Origin: Halorubrum salsamenti
Lineage (GTDB): Archaea; Halobacteriota; Halobacteria; Halobacteriales; Haloferacaceae
Length of the DNA: 64,000 bases
Assembly: GCF_007671685.1 (NCBI RefSeq)
Contig: NZ_VCNL01000002.1
Span: 372,001-436,000, forward strand
Direction of reading: 5' to 3'
The translations under genes were made by a program, and so were the position numbers. The notes under the pieces were generated by a model. That model made no database searches, was not told where the DNA came from, and saw nothing but the letters and a program-made list of their open reading frames with translations. Shown here piece after piece: positions 18,114-25,388 of this stretch. Each line of letters starts with the position of its first letter. Position 1 is the stretch's first letter.

Positions 18114-20048
18114 TCAGTCGATGTTCTCGATGTAGGCGTACTCCTCGGAGAGGGCGGCGGCGTCCTCGGGGAGGAGCGCGGCGACGAGGTAGTCGGCGTG
18201 CGTTCGGAAGTAGTCGACGACGCGCGCGATTCGGTCCGAGTCGATCGCTTCGAGCGAGTCGAGCAGGACGAACGGGACCGTCTCGTGAACGTCGTGGACG
18301 AGGTACCCCGCGAGCGCGAACACGAGCCCCGTCACCTCGCGCTCGCTCTCCGAGAGGTGGTCGACCGTGTCCTCGTAGGCCGTCCCGTCGGGCGACGAGC
18401 GGACGATGTGGAGGTCGAACCGGGTCCGCGTGACCTTGCGGCGACCCTCGCGGACCTCCGTCTCGCGGCGCTCGATCCAGATCCGGTCGAGGTTCTCGTA
18501 CTCCAGAATGTCGAGGACGGTCTCCATGTGTTCGTTGAACCCCTCGACGGCGTTCTCCTCGATGCGGTCGACGCGCGTCCGCAGCTCGGTGAGCCGCTCG
18601 GCCAGCTCCTCGCGTTCCGCTTTCAGGTCCTCGCGGCGCTCGATCGCGGCCTCGCGCTCGTCGATCTCGTCGTCGATTTCGTCGATCTCGTCCTCGATCC
18701 GCTCGATCCGGAGCTCGATCCCGTTCGCCTCGCGATGGAGCTCTAGCGCCTCGTCGTAGCCGTCGACGTCGATCGACTCGGCCTCCTCTTCCAGCTCCTC
18801 GATCTCGTCCGCCTTCGACTCGATCTGCGCTTCTAAGTCGGCGATCCGCGACTCGGTCGATTCGATCTCCTCGTCGACCGCGTCGAGCCGCTCCTCGGTG
18901 CGCTCGATCTCGCGTTTCGCCTCGCGGATCGACGACTGCTGGTCGGTGAGCTCCTGGATCTCCGCGCGGATCTCGTTGCGCTCGTCGAGCTTGTCGGACC
19001 GAAGCTCCCGGAGCCGATCGAGGGTCGCCTCGATCTGGTCGGTCTCGACCTCGGACCCGCAGGTCCAACAGACCGTCTGGTCGCCCGCGGTCAGCGCGGC
19101 GGTCGGGTCGTCGCCGGACGCCCCCTCGTCGACGTCGATATCGATCCCCGAGCCGTCCACCATGTCCTCGTTGAAGCCGATGACGCTGCCGAGCTCGTTG
19201 ATGTCGTCGTCGAGCGAGCGCTTCCGGCGGCGCAGTTCGTCGATGCGACCGGCGAGACGGTCCGCGTTCTCCTCGGGCTCCTCGGCCTCCTCGACCGTCT
19301 CCCGAAGCTCCTCGCGCTCGGCCTTCAGCTCCGAGAGCGTCGAGCGCTCGGTCTCGAGGTCGAACTCGAGGTCGTCAAGCTCGGAGCGGGCGTCGCGCAC
19401 CTGCTGGAACGCCTCTTCCATCTCCTGTTTGCGCGTCCGGCTCTCCTCGACGCCGGCGTCGAGATCGTCGAGCTCCTCGCGGACCGCTTCGAGCTCTTCT
19501 TGCGCTGCTTCCAGCTCCTCGACCTTCTCGCGGCGGTCCGCTTCGAGGTCGGGCAGGTCGCGTTCGAGGCTGTCGAGCTTCTCGATCTCGGACTCCAGAT
19601 CGTCGCGCTCGCGCTTGCACTCTCGGATCTCCGCGTCGATCGAGTCGGTGTCGATCGGGCGCATGATGATCTCTCGGAGGTCGTCGCCGCGCGCCACCGC
19701 TCGGCGCGCCTCGTTGTTCTCCAACAGGAACGCGAACAGGTCGGCCAGTTCCGGGTCGTCGAGGTACGGGTCGCCGCCGAACGCGACGGAGTCGCCGCGG
19801 CGTTGCAGCGTGCGCGTGTACGTCTCGTCGCCGAGTTCGAGGGCCACCTCGCCCTCCTCGGCGTCGCCCTTCAGTGAGCTCTGTCGACTACCGAGTCCGG
19901 CCATCAGCGCCTGCAGGAAGGAGGTCCGGTTCGTCGCGTTCCGTCCGGTCAAAATCGAGACGCCGTCGGGGAGTGTCACCGACGCCTCGTCGATGCCACC
20001 GATGTTCCGGACATCGACGCGGACGACAGGTTTCGAGATTTGAGCCAT
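18114..20048 (-). CDS. Archaea-specific SMC-related protein (Rad50/SMC-like ATPase)
   Basis: A 644-residue ABC-type ATPase of the SMC/Rad50 class, in the archaea-specific subgroup that includes the Halobacterium Sph protein. The N-terminal nucleotide site is degenerate: GRNATNRTS (35-43) replaces GxxGxGKS/T, with Arg in place of the P-loop Lys, as seen in this subgroup. Two long coiled-coil arms flank a zinc-hook-like CWTC (327-330). The signature LSESE begins near 565 and the Walker B region LLDSLEAID near 595. Expected role: chromosome organisation or DNA ends. Expressed as a single gene next to the tubulin-like island; any link is only positional. Confidence 0.85.
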   Translation of the reverse strand: MAQISKPVVRVDVRNIGGIDEASVTLPDGVSILTGRNATNRTSFLQALMAGLGSRQSSLKGDAEEGEVALELGDETYTRTLQRRGDSVAFGGDPYLDDPELADLFAFLLENNEARRAVARGDDLREIIMRPIDTDSIDAEIRECKRERDDLESEIEKLDSLERDLPDLEADRREKVEELEAAQEELEAVREELDDLDAGVEESRTRKQEMEEAFQQVRDARSELDDLEFDLETERSTLSELKAEREELRETVEEAEEPEENADRLAGRIDELRRRKRSLDDDINELGSVIGFNEDMVDGSGIDIDVDEGASGDDPTAALTAGDQTVCWTCGSEVETDQIEATLDRLRELRSDKLDERNEIRAEIQELTDQQSSIREAKREIERTEERLDAVDEEIESTESRIADLEAQIESKADEIEELEEEAESIDVDGYDEALELHREANGIELRIERIEDEIDEIDDEIDEREAAIERREDLKAEREELAERLTELRTRVDRIEENAVEGFNEHMETVLDILEYENLDRIWIERRETEVREGRRKVTRTRFDLHIVRSSPDGTAYEDTVDHLSESEREVTGLVFALAGYLVHDVHETVPFVLLDSLEAIDSDRIARVVDYFRTHADYLVAALLPEDAAALSEEYAYIENID

Positions 20049-20847
20049 CGATATGGTTGCAGAACGATACTCGCGGTGTTAAATCTATCCTTCGCTCAGC
20101 GGTTCAGCGCGGTCTCGAACCGCCCTGACGGTGTCGATACGCCGGATCGACGTCGTCCCGGTCGATCGGCACCGCCAGAGAAAACGTTTCTACTATCAAA
20201 TGGGTCGGATGTCTCCTAAGAGTAGAGAAACATCCGCAGATCGCGGATCAGCGATACCGCGTCGAGCGGTCCGCCGGAGCTCCCCGTTCCAGATTGGATC
20301 GTACGTCCTTATATCTCCGATAAAGATAAATGAACAGGAAAATTCTGTCAAATAAGAACCACAAAACACCAATATATGAAAATATAGTTATAAATAAACT
20401 GTAATAAACTCAGATAACAGTATCTATTAAAAGATAGTCAGTATACGCGATAAGAAGTAGTTACACACGATATCCTCCATTGATCGGTGTTTTGTCGCGA
20501 TAGAGTCGGCGAGTTCCATGCGTCCGATCTCGCGGACCGGGATCGAGCCGGTCCGAGCGAAACAGAACCCATCAAGAAATTTATTAGTGTATATATCTTA
20601 TAAGTGATCGATACGTGACGTTCAGTAGAGATCTGTTATTCTCCCTGATAGAGGAAACGGCGCACGCGCTTTGGACGCGGCCGGTGATGGCAGTCGGACG
20701 GGTCCGGCGATCTCGACTCAACGGAGATCTCGGCTCAAAGACGTACGCAGACGGTGAAGTGAACCACACCAGGAATGCGGGTCACCGGGGGTTCACCGAT
20801 CGTCATGTTCGCAAGGTTTAGTATGGGAGCCTGTCACGCATGTTGTA
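20049..20847. other. AT-rich spacer before the five-gene operon
   Basis: About 800 bases. 20300-20470 is strongly AT-rich with many poly-A/T and ATATAT steps. No frame shows coding bias. It carries the promoter of the operon at its right end. Confidence 0.6.
20817..20823 (+). promoter_or_regulatory. TATA-like box of the five-gene operon
   Basis: TTTAGTA is centred 28 bases before the first ATG at 20848, indicating a leaderless transcript that reads into the AAA+ ATPase operon. Confidence 0.5.
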
Positions 20848-21948
20848 ATGACGATCTTGCCGGTCGATACGGACGTCCTTGAGGACGTCTGTCGAGATAT
20901 CGCCCAAGACAACTACGGGTTCGTGTACGTCACGGATCAGAAGTCGGAGATCAAATCCGGCTACGAGAACGCGGACGTCGGAATGCTGAACGCCGGGTCG
21001 CTCGCCGCGAGCGACATGCGGAAGTCGCTCGCAGAGATGTCGAGCGACGAGTTCGTCGATCTCGAACAGATCCGCGACGGGGTGTACTACGTCGATCCCT
21101 TCGGGGTGAAAGGGAACATGAACATCACGCGGGAACTGACGAACCTCTTCGGCCAGCGGCTCGTCGTCACCGGTGAGACGCTCCGCTCGCGGTTCTCGCT
21201 GGCCATCGACGACCTCGACTTCTTCGTCGACGAACTCACCGAGCGCGACTACCTCCGCCGCATCACCGCGGGTAAGCGCGACTACTACACCATCGGGACG
21301 CAGCTCAAGGAGCACGCCGACGACGTGGGGCTCGACGCGCGGCTCGAACGCGAGGCGTCGAACGGGAAGATCGCTCACAGCGACCTCGAGAGCGTCATCG
21401 ACGTGAACGCCACCTCGGACGTGATCCGCTACCTCGATCGGGAGGGGTACATCGTCGACCTCGACGGCGAGTATCTCGTCGAGGAGGCGATAGACGAGTA
21501 CGCGGAGTTCCTCGCGGACGAGATCGAGGAGGCGATCGAAGGGGAGTTCGAGGAGTCGAACCACGCGTTGCGCGTCGGAGAGTTCGAACAGGTCGTCGAG
21601 AACGCGATCGACTCTCGGTTCGACGTGCTGTCTGTGGCGCGGAGCGTCCGGACGGAAATTCTCAGGGAGACGCGGTCGACGCTCGTCGACCGCCTGGGGC
21701 TTGCGGTGGGACCGGAAGTCGTCACGGTCGAGGAGCCCTTCGACCGACTCGTCGACGAGCGAGCGCGCCGGATACTCGGTGAGGTGAAAGGGGAGTACGA
21801 CGTGTTCGCCTCCCCCTCGGAGTTCACCGAACGCGCCGAAGCGCAGTTCGAGGAACTCCAAGTCGCTCACGACGACCGCGTCAACGAGCACGTCCGCGAG
21901 GCAGTGGTCGACCGGTACGAGACCGTCGTCGCCGACGAGGAGTTCTGA
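20848..21948 (+). CDS. Uncharacterised protein, possibly tandem winged helices
   Basis: 366 residues, soluble, no signal peptide or membrane segment. The sequence looks like successive alpha/beta units that end in short strands (DYLRRITAGKRDYYTIG; EGYIVDLDGEYLVEE), a pattern of repeated winged-helix domains. A long helical C-terminal half follows (AEFLADEIEEAIEGEFEES and later VNEHVREAVVDRY). I do not recognise a named family. It is first in the operon with a coiled-coil protein, a small helical protein, an AAA+ ATPase and a beta-propeller protein. A scaffold or adaptor role is more likely than DNA binding because of its context; this is inference. Confidence 0.7.
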   Translation: MTILPVDTDVLEDVCRDIAQDNYGFVYVTDQKSEIKSGYENADVGMLNAGSLAASDMRKSLAEMSSDEFVDLEQIRDGVYYVDPFGVKGNMNITRELTNLFGQRLVVTGETLRSRFSLAIDDLDFFVDELTERDYLRRITAGKRDYYTIGTQLKEHADDVGLDARLEREASNGKIAHSDLESVIDVNATSDVIRYLDREGYIVDLDGEYLVEEAIDEYAEFLADEIEEAIEGEFEESNHALRVGEFEQVVENAIDSRFDVLSVARSVRTEILRETRSTLVDRLGLAVGPEVVTVEEPFDRLVDERARRILGEVKGEYDVFASPSEFTERAEAQFEELQVAHDDRVNEHVREAVVDRYETVVADEEF

Positions 21949-21977
21949 AAGCCGATGGAATAATGTGGATTGACTGA

Positions 21978-21984
21978 TTTATAC
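21978..21984 (+). promoter_or_regulatory. TATA-like box inside the operon
   Basis: TTTATAC is centred about 22 bases before the ATG at 22003, in the 54-base gap after the first gene. It may drive the last four genes separately. Confidence 0.4.
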
Positions 21985-22002
21985 AGACTCAACGACCATC
22001 GA

Positions 22003-23025
22003 ATGACTCGCAAATATTCCTTCGAAACGAAAACGATCAACGGCCAACAGTTCGTCATCGCGGAGGGGCGCGGTCAGGCCTCCGAACCGATCCGCGTCCG
22101 GGCCGACTGGATCGAAAGCGACGACATGGAGGGGAAATGGGAGGACCTGATCAAACAGATCGTCCAGCCGGAGAACATCGATCAGATCGACATCGACGAG
22201 GGACACGGCGGGATCAGCCGCCGAGAGGCCGTCGAGGCGCTCGCCGGGGCGACCGCCGACGGGGAGACGATCGTGTCGAGCGAGCAACAGGCCGACGTGC
22301 TCGTCGAGTACCTCGCCGAGGAGGACATCGTCGAGATCGAAGGCGAAGAGCTCGTGCTGTTCCGGGACCCCGACGAGGAGAACCTCAACAGCGCGGCGCT
22401 GATGAACTGGGCGGCGCTGATGTCTGCGGTGATCGAGAGCATCGACGAGCATCTCGAACGGGTCGAAGACGCGAAAGAGCGGTTCCAAGAGACCGTCGAT
22501 ACGCTCGAAGTCGAGCAGCAGGACTCCGAGGAGCGTCTCTCGAAGACCGCACAGCGGATACAGAACCTCGGTCCCGGACAGGGAGTGCCCGACCCGGACA
22601 CGCTGAGCGACGAAGAGCGGCAGGAGTACACCCAGCTCAAAGAACACTACCTCTACCTCCAGGACATCGAGAAGGCGAAGTCGGAGAACTTCGTCGAGAA
22701 CGTGAGCGCCGGCGTCGATCAGATCGGAATGGCCATCGAACGCCTCGAGGCCGCGCGCGAGGCGTACGACATGTTCCACAGCAACACCAGAAAGGCGGCG
22801 CTGAAGAGCTCCGTCTTCCCCGAGGAGGCCCTGGAGTTCGTCGACAACGCCGGGAGCCTGATCAACGAACTCGCCGGGCAGGAGGAGAGTCAGGCGGACG
22901 AGGTCGCGGACGACGACTTCGCCGAGATGATCGAAGAGAACCACGGCGAAACCGTTCAAGAACAGGCCGCGGAGACCGCGGACCTCGCCGAGACCGCCGA
23001 GGAGGCAGCGGGGTTCAAACGGTAG
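22003..23025 (+). CDS. Winged-helix plus coiled-coil protein, unknown function
   Basis: 340 residues. The first 45 form a small beta-rich unit. Residues 60-115 look like a winged helix (SRREAVEAL, then EEDIVEIEGEELVLF). 125-290 is a long helical region with coiled-coil heptads (ESIDEHLERVEDAKERF). The C-terminus is a very acidic tail. No signal peptide. The ATG at 22003 is supported by the TATA-like box; 21970 (TTG) is the longer alternative. One base separates its stop from the next ATG. The neighbouring AAA+ ATPase could act on it as a filament or coil substrate, but that is only a suggestion from context. Confidence 0.7.
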   Translation: MTRKYSFETKTINGQQFVIAEGRGQASEPIRVRADWIESDDMEGKWEDLIKQIVQPENIDQIDIDEGHGGISRREAVEALAGATADGETIVSSEQQADVLVEYLAEEDIVEIEGEELVLFRDPDEENLNSAALMNWAALMSAVIESIDEHLERVEDAKERFQETVDTLEVEQQDSEERLSKTAQRIQNLGPGQGVPDPDTLSDEERQEYTQLKEHYLYLQDIEKAKSENFVENVSAGVDQIGMAIERLEAAREAYDMFHSNTRKAALKSSVFPEEALEFVDNAGSLINELAGQEESQADEVADDDFAEMIEENHGETVQEQAAETADLAETAEEAAGFKR

Positions 23026-23026
23026 G

Positions 23027-23662
23027 ATGTACGCCTCATCGTTCATCGAGGCGTTCAAGACCGTTGACGGGGCCATCGAGCGCGCGCTTTCCCTCGATAC
23101 GTATCGCCAAACGGACCGGGTGCGCCGGATCCGGTCGGAGGCGGTGGCGGCGACGGACGACATCGCCGAGCTGTCGACGGTCGCCGTGGCCGGCGTGGAG
23201 CTGTCGGGGTACGAACGATGGGAGACCGACGACATCGTCGAATCGATCGTCGAGGCCCGGATCGCGGACCGCGATGACCCAGATCTGTCCGCCGAGGACA
23301 TCGATCGCGCCGTGAGCGCCGGGCGCATCGTCGAGGAAGCGGGAGCGGTTCTCGTCCCGCTGACCGATGAGCCGGGACCGATTCGGAACTGGTGGCTCCT
23401 CGCGAACGAGCTGTGCGACTGGCTCGCGGATCTGATCGACGACGCGCGTCGAGTGCACCGCCGCGCGTCCGTGGACGGGTCGGCCCTCGTCGAGACCGCG
23501 TTTTGGACGCTGTTGGACCGGCTGGTCGCGCTCCGGGAACTGCTGGACGAGGCCCTGACGATGGGCGATTTCGTGTACCGATCGACTCGACGGGAAACGT
23601 TCGAGATGCTCACCGACATCGGTCGGGTCGCGGGAACGATCACGGAGCGAACCCATGCTTAA
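23027..23662 (+). CDS. Small helical protein, unknown function
   Basis: 211 residues, mostly predicted helix, no signal peptide. It contains a WWLLANELCDWLADL segment that is amphipathic and could contact a partner or the membrane surface. No recognised domain. The stop overlaps the start of the AAA+ ATPase by 8 bases and the start follows the previous stop by one base. It is therefore translationally coupled to both and probably made in fixed ratio with the ATPase. Confidence 0.7.
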   Translation: MYASSFIEAFKTVDGAIERALSLDTYRQTDRVRRIRSEAVAATDDIAELSTVAVAGVELSGYERWETDDIVESIVEARIADRDDPDLSAEDIDRAVSAGRIVEEAGAVLVPLTDEPGPIRNWWLLANELCDWLADLIDDARRVHRRASVDGSALVETAFWTLLDRLVALRELLDEALTMGDFVYRSTRRETFEMLTDIGRVAGTITERTHA

Positions 23663-25388
23663 CATCAAGCCGATAGCCCTGTCGCGACAGCCGACCTCGC
23701 ACGTCAAGATCGGCGACTCGAAGATCAGCGCGGCGACCGACGTCGTACAGCTGAAACACAAGGGGATCGGCGCGTATTTCTACGTCAACACCGTCGACGA
23801 CCTGTTCAACGACATCGGGAACGAGGTCCGCGTCCACGAGAACGTCGAGCGGCTGTTCGGCGGGTTCGACCGGAGCCGGGACTTCCTCGTCGACACCGAC
23901 GTCTCGATCGCGGAGGTCCCCGACTGCACGTCCGTCTCGATCCACGCGGAGACCGACGAGGGCGAGCTGGAGGCGTTCCTCCGCGAGAGCAACTACCTCC
24001 TCCATCCGATCGAGGAGGCGGTCGAACGCGGCGAGCGTCTCGAAACGTTCGATCCGGTCGATCTCGAACCGTCCGGGTACAACACCCTTCGAGTGACCGA
24101 CGAGACCGAGATCGAATTCGTCGATACCGGAGAGTACCGAGAGCGGAAGGCGATGGCGGACTCCCGACCGACGGGGCCGGGCACAGGCGGGCAGGGGCGC
24201 GGCGGACAGGAGGAGGACGACGAGGCGGTCCAGGTGTCGCTCGAACCGAAGAAACCGACGGTCAGCTTCGAGGAGGACGTGGCCGGGCTGCCGGAGGTGA
24301 AACGCACGGCGGAGAACCTGCTGGCGCTGTTCGATCCCGACGTGCGCGACGAGGTCGTCGACCGCTACGGCGACGAGTTCGCCTCGCGCGGCAACAGCAT
24401 GCTGCTGTACGGTCCCCCCGGCTGCGGGAAGACGCTCGTCTCGGAAGCGATCGCCTACGAGGCGAAGTACAACTCGAACATCGAGGAGAGCTACGGCGAG
24501 GTGAAGTTCCTCGAGATCAAGGGCAGCGACGTGCTCTCGAAGTACTCCGGGGAGTCGGAGAAGCGCGTGGAGGCGATCTTCGAGAAGGCACACGGGATCG
24601 CACAGGACGGGTTCGCCGTCCTCTTCTTCGACGAGGTCGACACGCTGATCCCGGACCGCGGCGACGACTCGCTCCAGCGCCACGAGCGCTCGCTGACCAA
24701 CGCGTTCCTCCAGGAGATGAACGAGATCGAGGACAACCTCCTGGTGATCGGCGCGACGAACATGCCGTTCACCATCGATCCGGCCGCGACCCGGCGGTTC
24801 CCGATCCAGCAGTTCATTCCGCAGCCGGAGACGGAGGTGATGGCGCAGGTGTGGCGGAAACACCTCGCGTCGATGAACGGGACCGACGCGCTCGACTACG
24901 ACCGGCTCGGCGAGCTTTCGACTGGATACACCCCCGCGGAGATCGCCGACCGCGTGCTGGGAAGCGAGCTCCAGCGCGAGTTCGTCGAGAGCGTCCACCT
25001 CCCGGACCGGGAGCCGATCGATCCGACGACCGACTACTTCGCGGACCGGCTCGGGGAGACCGAGCCTAAAACGGTCCGGCAGTACGTCGCCAGCGTCCGG
25101 ACCCAGATCGACGACCTCGAAGGGTACCCGGAGCTGCGGCGGTACGTCGAAGAGCAGGCCGAGCGGCTGGACATGCGGCTGGGCAACGAGCCCTCGTCGC
25201 TCGAGCAGTTGTTCGGTGGGGACGGAAACGACGAGGGAGGCCCCGAAGGCGACGGAAGCGGCGGGGGCGGGGACGGCGGAAGCGGCGACGGCAACGGCGG
25301 ACCGACGCCCGGCGGCGAGGCCGCCGAGGGCAAGGGCGCCCCCGGAAGCTCCGCCGAGGCGGAGATCGGAGGTGACCGCCGTGACTGA
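23655..25388 (+). CDS. AAA+ ATPase, CDC48/Vps4-like, with Gly-rich tail
   Basis: 577 residues. The N-terminal 165 residues are a beta-rich domain of unknown type, possibly comparable to the CDC48 N domain. A single AAA module follows: Walker A GPPGCGKT (253-260), pore-loop region SKYSGESE with Tyr297 as the likely substrate-gripping aromatic, Walker B LFFDEVD (323-329), sensor 1 GATN (366-369) and Arg380/Arg381 as arginine fingers. About 60 residues at the C-terminus are Gly/Asp-rich and disordered. The family remodels or unfolds proteins as hexamers. There is no protease domain, so remodelling rather than degradation is expected. The reading frame overlaps the next gene by 8 bases. Confidence 0.87.
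   Translation: MLNIKPIALSRQPTSHVKIGDSKISAATDVVQLKHKGIGAYFYVNTVDDLFNDIGNEVRVHENVERLFGGFDRSRDFLVDTDVSIAEVPDCTSVSIHAETDEGELEAFLRESNYLLHPIEEAVERGERLETFDPVDLEPSGYNTLRVTDETEIEFVDTGEYRERKAMADSRPTGPGTGGQGRGGQEEDDEAVQVSLEPKKPTVSFEEDVAGLPEVKRTAENLLALFDPDVRDEVVDRYGDEFASRGNSMLLYGPPGCGKTLVSEAIAYEAKYNSNIEESYGEVKFLEIKGSDVLSKYSGESEKRVEAIFEKAHGIAQDGFAVLFFDEVDTLIPDRGDDSLQRHERSLTNAFLQEMNEIEDNLLVIGATNMPFTIDPAATRRFPIQQFIPQPETEVMAQVWRKHLASMNGTDALDYDRLGELSTGYTPAEIADRVLGSELQREFVESVHLPDREPIDPTTDYFADRLGETEPKTVRQYVASVRTQIDDLEGYPELRRYVEEQAERLDMRLGNEPSSLEQLFGGDGNDEGGPEGDGSGGGGDGGSGDGNGGPTPGGEAAEGKGAPGSSAEAEIGGDRRD

Noticed and set aside
23655-25388. FtsH-type protease or archaeal Lon
   Set aside because: The AAA module is followed only by a Gly-rich tail. 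No HExxH zinc protease motif and no Ser/Lys protease domain or membrane helix is present.
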